Part shown: positions 43,259-51,772 of the stretch, piece by piece
How the letters are laid out: the number at the start of each line of letters is the position of its first letter
Position numbering within the stretch: position 1 is the first letter of the stretch
DNA from: CAYXVF01 sp964468125
GTDB lineage: Bacteria; Myxococcota; XYA12-FULL-58-9; CAYXVF01
Length of the DNA stretch: 64,000 nt
Direction of reading: 5' to 3'
NCBI GenBank assembly: GCA_964468125.1
Contig: CAYXVF010000019.1
Location: 1-64,000, forward strand
Notes under the pieces: generated by a model
The model's database searches: none
What the model saw: the letters and a program-made list of their open reading frames with translations, nothing else
What the model was told of the DNA's origin: nothing
Translations under genes and position numbers: made by a program

Positions 43259-45703
43259 GTGGAGACCGTCTCTGACAGCAGGGCGTCCGTACGCGCCTAT
43301 CTCGAAGCGGAAGACATCGCCCAGCGGGCAGGTCAGCCGCTCTCATCACTCCATCTCTTGCTTGCGTTGTTCACCTTTCCCAATCGGGCTCAGGCGTTGC
43401 TGATCGAGCGTGGAATGGATGAGGACCGGATTCTCGAGAGTGTTCGTGTGCTCGAGGACGAGCCGAAGCGGATGGTGACCCGTTTGCGAGAGCGCGCGCG
43501 GGACATCGCCAAGAGCTCGGGCGGCGATGAGGGCACCGATTGTCTACACCTTCTGATCGCCATGACACGGCTGCGCGACGCCTTCGCCTACCGGGTGCTT
43601 GAGCGTACGGGGATCTCGGTTACCGCGCTGCGAAACCTCGCCGTCTCCTATGTGACCGGGCACATGCCGCGCCGCTTCAAAGCGATCCGCAGCGAAGAGC
43701 CGACCCCGGTGTTGACCGCATCGCGCGGCCGCTCGCGGGTGGCGAAGGCCCAGGTCGCAGAACCGCTGCCGCCGAAAGCGGAGCCGGAAGAGGCACTCGA
43801 AGAAGAAGACACAGAAGACTGGGAGGTTGAGGAGCAGGCTCCTTCTCGCCTCACACAGCTCGCGCGCGACGCCGCGGCCTCGCGCAGCGCAACGGAGTCG
43901 GGGGGCCTCTCGGAGATTGCGCCGACGCTCGCCGAGTGCGGCATCGATCTCCTGGAGCGCGCTCGCTCGGGCAAGCTCGATGCGGTCATTGGCCGCGAGC
44001 GCGAACTCGAATCCTTGATCGACATTCTCGGAAAGCGGCGCTCCAACAACCCGGTCCTCGTGGGACCTCCGGGTGTCGGTAAGACCGCGATCGTCGAGGG
44101 GCTGGCGGTGAAGATTGCGCGGGGAGAAAGCGATGTGCAGCACCTCTCGGACGCACATTTGGTGGCCCTCGACACTGGGGCGATGGTTGCGGGTACGAGT
44201 CTGCGCGGCGCCTTCAGCGAGCGCATGGGGGCGATCAAGGAAGAGGTCGCGAGGGCCAACGGCCAGATCCTCGTTTTCATCGACGAGCTCCACACGCTGA
44301 TCGGCGCGGGAAGCTCCGGCGAAGGGCCCCAGGACGCGGCCAACGAGCTCAAGACAGCGCTCGCCCGTGGCGAGTTCCCTTGCATCGGGGCCACGACGAT
44401 CGACGAATTCAAGAAGTACATCGAAAGAGATCCGGCCCTAGAGCGCCGGTTCACCCCCATCGACGTCGCCGAGCCCTCCGTAGACGAGTCGATCCTGATC
44501 CTAGAAGGTGCCATTCAGGCCTACGCGGAGCACCACGGTGTCGACTACTTGATGGACGCAGTTCATGGAGCGGTTTCGCTCACGCACCGCTTCGTTCCCG
44601 AGCGCCAGCTGCCGGACAAGGCGTTCGCCGTGGTGGACCTCGCAGGCTCGCGCGCGCGGCGCCGGGGTGCGTCCGTGGTAGAGCAGATCGACATCGCGAG
44701 GGTGGTGCACGAGTGGAGCGGTGTTCCGCTCGAGCGGCTAGCGGAGGCCGACACTGAGCGTTTCAACCGCGCTGAGCACATCATCGGTCAGAATCTGATC
44801 GGGCATGCGGACGCGGTCGCCGCCGTGGCTCGGGGGATTCGGCGGGGATTCGCGGGTTTCAACGCCAAGCGCCCGATCGCGAGCTTCCTGTTTCTCGGAC
44901 CTACGGGGGTCGGCAAGACCCAGATGGTGAAGGTCTTGGCGGAATTCCTGTTCGGTCGCCGGGACGCGATCGTCCGCTTCGACATGAGCGAGCTCGCTGA
45001 AAAGCACGCGGTTTCTCGGCTGGTTGGGGCTCAGCCGGGCTACGTCGGCTATGAGGAGGGTGGCCAGCTCACCGAGGCGCTGCGCAAGCGTCCGTTCCAG
45101 ATCGTGCTCTTCGACGAGATCGAAAAGGCCCACCCGGATGTCTTGAACGTGCTCCTTCAGATCTTGGACGAGGGTCATCTCACCGACAGCCGCGGTCGGC
45201 GGGTGAGCTTCTCGAACACCGTGGTGGTGCTCACGAGCAACCTCGGCTCGGACGCCTTTGAGAGGGGACGCTCGGGCATCGGTTTTGGAAGCGCTTCCGG
45301 CGGATCGGACGCTGCGGGGCGCGTACTCGAAGCCGCGCGGTCGCGCATGACTCCGGAGCTCTGGGGACGCCTCGACGAGCGCCTGGTCTTCGAGCCACTC
45401 GCTCGTGATCAGGTTCGTCGAATCGCCGAGCTTCAGCTCGAGGAGTCCGGTGAATCCCTCTTTGCGGAGCGTCAGATCAGCCTCGAGTGGAGCGATGAAG
45501 TGCTGGAGCTTCTGTTGGACCGTGGCGGCTTTTCTCCCGCAACCGGCGCTCGTGGCATGCGCCAGGCCATTCAGCGGGACATCGAAGGCCCACTCGCCGA
45601 ATCCATCCTTGCCGGCGTCGTTCGCCCCGGAGACGTTGCGAGCCTCGACGTGCGCGGCAACACCATCGTCGTGAGCGCGAGCCTGGAAGAGCTGGCAAGC
45701 TAA
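43259..45703 (+). CDS. ClpA/ClpC-type AAA+ unfoldase (Hsp100)
   Basis: About 814 residues from GTG 43259, preceded by GAGGAGGG. The Clp_N double repeat (about 1-145) is followed by an acidic linker (KAEPEEALEEEDTEDWEVEE). AAA1 has Walker A GPPGVGKT at about 269 and Walker B ILVFIDELH; AAA2 has Walker A GPTGVGKT at about 547, Walker B VLFDEIEKAHPD and sensor VVVLTSNLGS. No ClpB/ClpC middle coiled-coil lies between the two AAA modules, as in ClpA. The loop SGIGFGS near 675 fits the IGF/VGF loop that docks on ClpP, so it probably feeds a protease. No clpS or clpP is nearby, so it is likely a specialised paralogue. Confidence 0.9.
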   Translation: METVSDSRASVRAYLEAEDIAQRAGQPLSSLHLLLALFTFPNRAQALLIERGMDEDRILESVRVLEDEPKRMVTRLRERARDIAKSSGGDEGTDCLHLLIAMTRLRDAFAYRVLERTGISVTALRNLAVSYVTGHMPRRFKAIRSEEPTPVLTASRGRSRVAKAQVAEPLPPKAEPEEALEEEDTEDWEVEEQAPSRLTQLARDAAASRSATESGGLSEIAPTLAECGIDLLERARSGKLDAVIGRERELESLIDILGKRRSNNPVLVGPPGVGKTAIVEGLAVKIARGESDVQHLSDAHLVALDTGAMVAGTSLRGAFSERMGAIKEEVARANGQILVFIDELHTLIGAGSSGEGPQDAANELKTALARGEFPCIGATTIDEFKKYIERDPALERRFTPIDVAEPSVDESILILEGAIQAYAEHHGVDYLMDAVHGAVSLTHRFVPERQLPDKAFAVVDLAGSRARRRGASVVEQIDIARVVHEWSGVPLERLAEADTERFNRAEHIIGQNLIGHADAVAAVARGIRRGFAGFNAKRPIASFLFLGPTGVGKTQMVKVLAEFLFGRRDAIVRFDMSELAEKHAVSRLVGAQPGYVGYEEGGQLTEALRKRPFQIVLFDEIEKAHPDVLNVLLQILDEGHLTDSRGRRVSFSNTVVVLTSNLGSDAFERGRSGIGFGSASGGSDAAGRVLEAARSRMTPELWGRLDERLVFEPLARDQVRRIAELQLEESGESLFAERQISLEWSDEVLELLLDRGGFSPATGARGMRQAIQRDIEGPLAESILAGVVRPGDVASLDVRGNTIVVSASLEELAS

Positions 45704-45820
45704 GCGCCGGAATATGAGCGTAACCGATCGGCGTGGAGCACGTACAGTCTGTGCGGGTGCGTCATGGGGTGACGGAGGCGGGCCCCGAGCTTAGCTTCTG
45801 ATGGAGGAGGTTGTCATTCA

Positions 45821-46414
45821 ATGAACGCTTGGAGTGTGATCTCTTGGGTCGGCCTTGCCGGCGTGGGAATTTTGCTCGTGACCCAGGTGGGGTTTGGGGT
45901 GCGCGCGCAGGAAATTCGCTCAGCGAGCTTCGAGGACGAGGTCAAATGGGATGTGACCTACACGAAGCCGCCACAAACCGACATCAAAGCGCGACTGACC
46001 GACATTCAGTTCTACGTGACGCAGAAAGATGGCACGGAACGCCCTTTCAAAAACGAGTTCTGGGACAACAAGAAGGCCGGCATCTACGTGGAGGTCGTCA
46101 CGGGAGAGCCGCTCTTTTCGTCAACGCACAAATTCAAGAGTGGAACGGGTTGGCCGAGCTTCTGGCGCCCGCTCATCGCAGAGAACGTGGTGGAGAAGGT
46201 GGACAAGTCTCATTTCATGGTCCGCACGGAGGTGCGTTCGAAGTACGGCGACAGCCACCTGGGGCACGTGTTCAACGACGGCCCTGCTCCAACGGGCCTG
46301 CGCTACTGCATCAACTCTGCCGCCCTGCGTTTCATCCTCGTCGAAGACCTCGAGAAGGAAGGCTACGGCGCCTTCGAGGCTCTCTTTGAGAAGCGTGGAA
46401 AAAAGAAGAGCTAG
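45821..46414 (+). CDS. msrB: Membrane-anchored peptide-methionine (R)-S-oxide reductase, single-Cys type
   Basis: A 197-residue MsrB that reduces methionine-R-sulfoxide in proteins. An N-terminal hydrophobic segment (VISWVGLAGVGILLVTQVGFGV) would place it in the periplasm. Signatures: GIYVEVVTGEPLFSS, FKSGTGWPSFWRP, SKYGDSHLGHVFNDGP and RYCINSAALRF with catalytic Cys. That Cys is the only one in the protein: both zinc CxxC pairs and the resolving Cys (usually in SGCGWPSF) are absent, so it must be regenerated by an outside thiol. Good GGAGGAGG site upstream of the ATG. Its TAG stop shares a CTAG with the stop of convergent pldA. Confidence 0.92.
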   Translation: MNAWSVISWVGLAGVGILLVTQVGFGVRAQEIRSASFEDEVKWDVTYTKPPQTDIKARLTDIQFYVTQKDGTERPFKNEFWDNKKAGIYVEVVTGEPLFSSTHKFKSGTGWPSFWRPLIAENVVEKVDKSHFMVRTEVRSKYGDSHLGHVFNDGPAPTGLRYCINSAALRFILVEDLEKEGYGAFEALFEKRGKKKS

Positions 46415-47241
46415 CCGTCAAAGAAGACCCCTGCTCGGACCGCGTCGTCACGGACGTTGTAGCGCAGGAGGGATTGGCCGTAGCCGAAGAACGCTTGCAG
46501 GTAGAGACCGGGGGTGAAGCGTACGTGCTCGCCCCAGGGCGGGATCCAACGCAAGCCGAGTTGTGCCGCACCGCGATCGAAACGGAAGTTGTAGCCGCCT
46601 TTGCGGAGGAGGATCTCCGCCTCGAACTGACCGAGGTCGGTCTTTCCGCCTGAGCCATTCACGATCAGCTCACCCGGGCCCATGAAGTCGTCAATGTCTC
46701 GGTTGAACGGGTCCTTGCCGACGATGACCCAAAGACGCAGGTAGGCGCGCACGGAGGGGGTGTCGAGCGACGGCTCGCCGAAGTAGTAGACGTAGCGGGG
46801 TTCGATGTAGAAACGGTCCCAAGAGCGCGATTCCACCGAATCCTCGCCGTTGCTCTCGTGTTGGTAACCGAACTGCAGCTGATCGATGCCGCGCCCCGTG
46901 TAGTCGCGGAAACGCCAGCGAAAAATCAGCTCCGGGCTGTAGTTGTTCTCCGTGAAGGGCGAAGAACCCTCGATATCGTAAAGGTCCCACCAAGAGCGCT
47001 GCGTGTAGGCGAGGTAGTAGTCGAAGCGATCGCTCGTGGGCCAGAGGTTGTAGCGAAAGCTGAACTGAAACAGGACCTGGTCCTCGCCGTCGCCGAGAAG
47101 CAGATAATTCGGGCGGTAGGCGCCGAAGTTATCCTGCTTTTCGGGGCGGACGATCGGCTCGTTCTCCGAGGCGATTTCGGTCGGGTCGTATTCTTCGGCG
47201 GATGCCGACAACAGGACCACGACGAGAACGGCAATGTGCAC
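46411..47241 (-). CDS. pldA: Outer-membrane phospholipase A (OMPLA/PldA family)
   Basis: A 276-residue beta-barrel phospholipase with signal peptide (MHIAVLVVVLLSASA). It hydrolyses phospholipids that reach the outer leaflet. The motif GYQHESNG holds catalytic His128 and Ser130, in the same spacing as E. coli His142/Ser144. Twelve residues after the Ser, where E. coli has Asn156 (RSWNR), this protein has SRSWDRFY with Asp142, so the triad is Ser-His-Asp. Alternating aromatic strands (FQFSFRYNLWP, RFYIEPRYVYYF, LYLQAFFGYGQSLLRYN) fit a 12-strand barrel. It lies 111 bp downstream of the giant beta-repeat gene on the same strand and may be co-transcribed with it. Confidence 0.88.
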   Translation of the reverse strand: MHIAVLVVVLLSASAEEYDPTEIASENEPIVRPEKQDNFGAYRPNYLLLGDGEDQVLFQFSFRYNLWPTSDRFDYYLAYTQRSWWDLYDIEGSSPFTENNYSPELIFRWRFRDYTGRGIDQLQFGYQHESNGEDSVESRSWDRFYIEPRYVYYFGEPSLDTPSVRAYLRLWVIVGKDPFNRDIDDFMGPGELIVNGSGGKTDLGQFEAEILLRKGGYNFRFDRGAAQLGLRWIPPWGEHVRFTPGLYLQAFFGYGQSLLRYNVRDDAVRAGVFFDG

Positions 47242-47352
47242 TGGAGCCTCCGACGATTCGTTGCCGAGGAGCTGCCGAGCGACGTGAGTTCCGTCGGCCC
47301 GAGCTCTTCACGCTCTTCGGCTGCGCCAGTGTGAGCGCCATCGCTACCGCGA

Positions 47353-50300
47353 TCAATGAAGTCCGACGCCTCTGTCGATCGACAGCACGACGCCGCCGTC
47401 GAGGGCTACGTGCACACGCGAAGGCTTCGTGTCCACGTCGACTCCCACCGAGGTCGCCGCGATCCCGCTCGAGCGATTCTCGATTCGCGCGGTGCCGGGC
47501 AGCGATACGACGAATCCGTCAGCCTCCGCGAGGCGTCCATCGTCCGTCAGGTGCAGAGATATTGCGCTTGCGCCCATGAACTCGAGCTCCCTGTCTCCGA
47601 TCCCAATCAAAGTCCTAGGGTCCTTGTCGTCTGGCGGCTTCAGGCTGAGCCGGGTAGAGCCGTCATGCTCCCGCAGGGCCGAAAACGTTTGGTGGGCGAA
47701 ACGCACCGATGAAACCTCGTCGTTCGATGCGTCGTTCACCTCCAGCTCGGCGGTCGCGTCTTCAAAGCGGAGAGACTCGAGCCGGTGGCCCTTCATGGCG
47801 AGCTCGAACCGGGTCCCGGTCAGAGCTCCACACAAGGAGGCTCCCAACTCGATCCGGCTGCTCTTGCCGTTTGGGATCATCGAGAGCTCGCCGTTGACCA
47901 TGCGAAAGGCTCCGAGGTCTCCCGCGTAGACCATGCGGTCGGTGCTCTTGTCGTAGCTGATGTCGAGAGCGCCGCCGCTCAGGCGAACGCGTCGGTCTGG
48001 ATGCTCGAAATGGGCGCTCCCTCTCGCGGTGAGATGCTCAAAACCTTCGGATCCGATCTCCATCGTCATCGTGAAATCGTTCACCGCGAGAACGTCCGCG
48101 TGACGCTCGAGAACGGCATTGGGAGTCGCGCCAGCGAGGAGCGTACGTTCACGGTCCTGTCGGGCGGTGAGCTCGAAACCGGCAGGGAGCGTCAGACGCC
48201 CGAACTCGCTTTCGAGTAGCGCCCGTCCATCTTCGACGGTGAGTGTCGGATTCCCCTGGTCGTCGTAGACCAGGGATGCACGTGAGTTTTCGAGGTCCAG
48301 GTCGAGTCCGTTCTCGAGCTCCAGGGATACGGCGCCGCCGCTAACGACGACGCAGCTCAAACGTTTTTCGCTGAACCAAGCGGTCGCGCGATTCTCCGTG
48401 GCCCGGATCGTTCCGAACTCGCCGGTGAGGTAGGCGCCGCTCGAGAGGAGCTGGACGCGTGCGAGCATACCGTCGTATTCAAAATCGAGAAGCGCATCGC
48501 TTCCACGAAGCTCTCCGACTTCCTCCGCTCCTAGGAAGATGTGCATGCGTCCGTCGATCAAATGCACGTTGCCGTCGTGAGCGATGCCGAGCTCCGCGTC
48601 GTCGAAGGCGTAGCGACGCGGACCGTCGGTGACCGCGAATCGTTTCGTCGATGCACGGACGAGCTCCACCTTGCCCGCTTCGTCCATCAGGAATCCGACC
48701 TCCGCCTTGCCGTCGCTGGCGAAACGGTGTCCCTCTACTCGGATCTTCAGGTCTTCGCCGCTCACGAGCAGCTCCGAGCCACCGTCCTCGAGCGGCGAGA
48801 GTGAAACCCGGGCCCGTTCCGCGTCGAGGGTTATTCCGCTTCGTCGTTCGTAGTGCACCGTACCCTCGGCGTCGAAGGCCGATAGGGTTCCGTCCACGAA
48901 GGCCCCATCAAAGCGGGCCTCGTGAATCAAAAGGTCGTCCGAGTCGCTGCGATGGTGTGCTTTCCGAACGTCTCCAGCGAGACGGGTGAAGCCGGCCTCC
49001 GCGTCAATCTCGACGTGAAGCTCCGCTGCGGGTGAAAGGTCGAACTCGGAATTCGAGGTGCCCAAGGTGGCTTCGCTGAACTCGCCGTCGAGGACGGAGT
49101 GACCTTCCGTATCTTGGGCCAAAACGAGTCGGCCAGAAACCAGCCGCATGAAGTCGCCGCCGTGCTGGTGGCGCAGCTCGGAGGCATCGAAGACGGTCTC
49201 TGTGCCGCCGTCCTCCATCGAGCGGATCGCAAGGGTGCCGCGTTCGACAGTGAATGTGCCGCTCGCGCTCGAAAAATACTCCGTGCGCTGGGCCTCAACC
49301 ACTGCATGCTCGAAGCTGCCGTCCTCAGCGTATCGGGCGACGAGAGTGCCTCCCTCGATTTGGGCGATTCCGCCGTTCGTTCGGATCGTCATGCCCTGAG
49401 CCCCGGCAGTCGCCTGGAGCATTCCGCCGTCGGGGGAAAACTCGACCTGTCCTCCCAACCCAAAGCTCGTCACTTCGACGCCGTCCGTGCCGCGCCACGC
49501 GAGGGCGCCGGTCTCCAGAGTCGCGCGGGCCGGAGCAGCCTCCTCGTCGAGCTCCAGAGTTGCAAGGGCACCGCGCAAGTCGAGCTGGCTCCCGTCAGGC
49601 TGGGTCCAAGCCAGGTCTTCCGTATCGGCGCGAATCATCGCGAGCCGTCGTCCTTGGTAGTCGAGCTCGAGTGCGCTGGCGCCTCTGAGTGTCATTGTCC
49701 CCATGTCGGAGGAGCAGAGCTCGGTCAGGCCCGTTTCGTGATCGACCGAGCTCAAGCGCTGCCTGGGGTCCAGTCCGATCCGAAGCGACGCCTCGTGAGC
49801 AATGAGGTCACTGATCCCATCTCCGACGGTGACCGAGCGACCGGTCACGAAGATCTCTTCGGCGCTGCCTCCTTCGCCGAGGTTGACCTCGACCCCGAGA
49901 TCCCCCCCGCTGAGGTGAACGCCACCGACGCGACCGTCGAGCAGCTTGCCGGTCACTTGTAGTCGGCCAGACCCATCGACGCCCTGGTCCAGAGTGACCC
50001 GGCCGAGCTCGACGCTAAAGAGCTCGTCGCCGTCGCGAAGGCTTGTCTTGAGCGCGTCCAGGTTGACGACGAGAGCGCCCTCGCCTTCATAGAGGGCGCG
50101 CACCCGTCCGTCAGTGACCGCAAGGGTGCGCTCGTCCCGGCTGAATGAGACGGTCGAGGGATTGGCGAGCACGATGCTAGCTGGCTCGCCGTCCGCGGCG
50201 ACCATCACGAATAAGGTGCTCACTCCCTGAGCGTCCACGTCGAAGCCAGCGAGTCTTCCTGTGAGTCCCGCGGTACGCAGACAATAGCGTGACCGTCCGT

Positions 50301-51600
50301 CGAGGTGGTCCAGGAAACACAGCTCGGCGCTGTCGAGGCTGAGCGCATCGTCTGCGGTTTGAAGGCGGGTCGTGGTCAGCTCGAAGACCGTTTCTCGCTC
50401 TCCGTCCGCGCCCTCGACGGTTCGGAGGGTCGCTGATTCAATGTGTAGAGATTCGCTCGCGCTGACGAGCGCCAGCTCTTCGAGCGTCCGGGCGAATTGC
50501 GACCCGCCCTGAGCGAGCCCAATCTCCCGTCCCGTGTCCGCTCCAAAAATCAGCCCGTCGCTGGCGTAGAGTAGCCGGTCCCCCTCGATGGCGAGCGCGA
50601 GGGGATGGGTCTGGAGAATTCGTGCATCGTCGAGCTCGATTCGCGTATCGCCCTCATCGCCGGTGACGTCGACTCGAGCTCGACGCGCACCCAGGACCGC
50701 GGCAGGGGCGTCCCGATCGCCGGAGCGCTGAATCCCGTCGACGAAGACGTCCGCAAACTCGTCAGCGACCCGAAGGCGCTCAAAGAGCCGCGGGGCACGC
50801 TCGCACTCCAGGTGGAGCACGCCTTCGTCGGCGAGTACCAGGCCGTTCGCCGTGCGGATCAACATTCCGTCGGATTTCGCGACCACCCTGCCGGCATGCC
50901 CACCGATGCGGCTGCCCGCCGGGAGAAGGAAGCGATTGTCCGATTCGTCGACGTACTCGAAAGGCACGGGGAGCACGGTCTCGAGCTCAGGCTCGGCGAG
51001 GGCGCGCCGCACGAGAGCGTCCATCCAGTGAAGCCTCGAAGAGTCGTCCCGCTTTGCCCAGGCGAGGGCGCTCTCGGTCAGAATCGTCCGGGTGAGCTCC
51101 GTGGCCCGCTGGAGCGCAGGGGGCGCCTGTATCGGAGCGCGAACGTCCCGAATCTCCCCGTCCTGCGTCAGAACACGCAACCCCTCGCGGTCGGCGAGGT
51201 GTGCGAGGATCGCATCCCCAAGGGCTTTGGCCTGTGCCCCGGCGGCACGCGCCAGGGTCGGATGGTCCGCGACGGCGCGCAGGAGCGCAACCGTCGCGCG
51301 CGCGATTCTCTCGAGAGCCAGAATCGAGCCGTCATCCCCGTGCAGGGCCTCGTGGAGCGCTCGTTGTCGGCCACGGAATCGACCGGCACTGGCGGTACCG
51401 ACGTCCGCGCTCGCCGCTCGGCCGGCCATCGCGAGCGCTCTCAGGCGGCGTTGGAGCTCGGGCTGCCCGCCGAGATGGAAAGCGACCTCGCCCACGAGGG
51501 CGGCATCGGCGCGGAGCTGCGATTCTTCGATCTCTTCGAGGACGGCCCCGGGGCGCATTGACTCCGTCCGGGGATCTGTTGGTCCGCCTAATCCGCTCAT
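47353..51600 (-). CDS. Giant beta-repeat protein of unknown function
   Basis: A 1415-residue acidic protein without a signal peptide or transmembrane helix. Residues about 1-200 look helical (QRALHEALHGDDGSILALERI, TVALLRAVADH). From about 205 to the end the sequence is a long series of short beta-strand pairs, roughly 30-40 residues each, with recurring forms such as LxAxxGxxxIxGGxLxAxYxEDG, GTFTVERGTLAIRS, ARGSAHFEHPDRRVRLSGG and ALDISYDKSTDRMVYAGD. The pattern recalls the OstA/LptA beta-taco or beta-helix repeats, though no single repeat is diagnostic. I do not recognise a family. ATG 51600 is preceded by a 4-codon ATG frame with a perfect ribosome site; ATG 51558 (MRPGAVLEE) is an alternative. 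It is followed on the same strand by pldA. Confidence 0.7.
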   Translation of the reverse strand: MSGLGGPTDPRTESMRPGAVLEEIEESQLRADAALVGEVAFHLGGQPELQRRLRALAMAGRAASADVGTASAGRFRGRQRALHEALHGDDGSILALERIARATVALLRAVADHPTLARAAGAQAKALGDAILAHLADREGLRVLTQDGEIRDVRAPIQAPPALQRATELTRTILTESALAWAKRDDSSRLHWMDALVRRALAEPELETVLPVPFEYVDESDNRFLLPAGSRIGGHAGRVVAKSDGMLIRTANGLVLADEGVLHLECERAPRLFERLRVADEFADVFVDGIQRSGDRDAPAAVLGARRARVDVTGDEGDTRIELDDARILQTHPLALAIEGDRLLYASDGLIFGADTGREIGLAQGGSQFARTLEELALVSASESLHIESATLRTVEGADGERETVFELTTTRLQTADDALSLDSAELCFLDHLDGRSRYCLRTAGLTGRLAGFDVDAQGVSTLFVMVAADGEPASIVLANPSTVSFSRDERTLAVTDGRVRALYEGEGALVVNLDALKTSLRDGDELFSVELGRVTLDQGVDGSGRLQVTGKLLDGRVGGVHLSGGDLGVEVNLGEGGSAEEIFVTGRSVTVGDGISDLIAHEASLRIGLDPRQRLSSVDHETGLTELCSSDMGTMTLRGASALELDYQGRRLAMIRADTEDLAWTQPDGSQLDLRGALATLELDEEAAPARATLETGALAWRGTDGVEVTSFGLGGQVEFSPDGGMLQATAGAQGMTIRTNGGIAQIEGGTLVARYAEDGSFEHAVVEAQRTEYFSSASGTFTVERGTLAIRSMEDGGTETVFDASELRHQHGGDFMRLVSGRLVLAQDTEGHSVLDGEFSEATLGTSNSEFDLSPAAELHVEIDAEAGFTRLAGDVRKAHHRSDSDDLLIHEARFDGAFVDGTLSAFDAEGTVHYERRSGITLDAERARVSLSPLEDGGSELLVSGEDLKIRVEGHRFASDGKAEVGFLMDEAGKVELVRASTKRFAVTDGPRRYAFDDAELGIAHDGNVHLIDGRMHIFLGAEEVGELRGSDALLDFEYDGMLARVQLLSSGAYLTGEFGTIRATENRATAWFSEKRLSCVVVSGGAVSLELENGLDLDLENSRASLVYDDQGNPTLTVEDGRALLESEFGRLTLPAGFELTARQDRERTLLAGATPNAVLERHADVLAVNDFTMTMEIGSEGFEHLTARGSAHFEHPDRRVRLSGGALDISYDKSTDRMVYAGDLGAFRMVNGELSMIPNGKSSRIELGASLCGALTGTRFELAMKGHRLESLRFEDATAELEVNDASNDEVSSVRFAHQTFSALREHDGSTRLSLKPPDDKDPRTLIGIGDRELEFMGASAISLHLTDDGRLAEADGFVVSLPGTARIENRSSGIAATSVGVDVDTKPSRVHVALDGGVVLSIDRGVGLH

Positions 51601-51611
51601 CTTCCTGCCAT
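51597..51611 (-). other. Four-codon leader frame overlapping the giant gene start
   Basis: On the minus strand, GGAGG, 7 bases, then ATG GCA GGA AGA TGA (51611-51597). Its TGA overlaps the giant protein's ATG as ATGA. The best ribosome site therefore serves this mini-frame rather than the big gene, whose own AGGA is only 2 bases from its ATG. It could couple or tune translation, or be chance. Confidence 0.35.
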
Positions 51612-51646
51612 CGTTCTTCCTCCAGTGTGTCCCCTTTCACCCGACG

Positions 51647-51658
51647 TTGCATGTGCAA
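51647..51658. promoter_or_regulatory. Perfect palindrome upstream of the giant gene
   Basis: TTGCATGTGCAA (TTGCA-TG-TGCAA) lies about 47 bases upstream of the giant gene start and 115 bases upstream of the divergent secreted-protein start. It could be an operator for a dimeric regulator; there is no regulator gene beside it. Confidence 0.25.
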
Positions 51659-51735
51659 GCGATGAGATTCGGGCGTCGCGCGAGCCCCCGGCCCCCGTGT
51701 GGGGCTGAGTAGGGAACCATGACACAAAGAGTCGC

Positions 51736-51764
51736 TTGACCCCGTCAGATCGCCCCAATACCCT
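51736..51764 (+). promoter_or_regulatory. Sigma70-like promoter, probable leaderless start
   Basis: TTGACC (51736-51741), a 17-bp spacer and TACCCT (51759-51764). Transcription would start near 51771, two bases before the ATG of the secreted protein, and no ribosome-binding site is present. Confidence 0.5.
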
Positions 51765-51772
51765 GCGATTCG

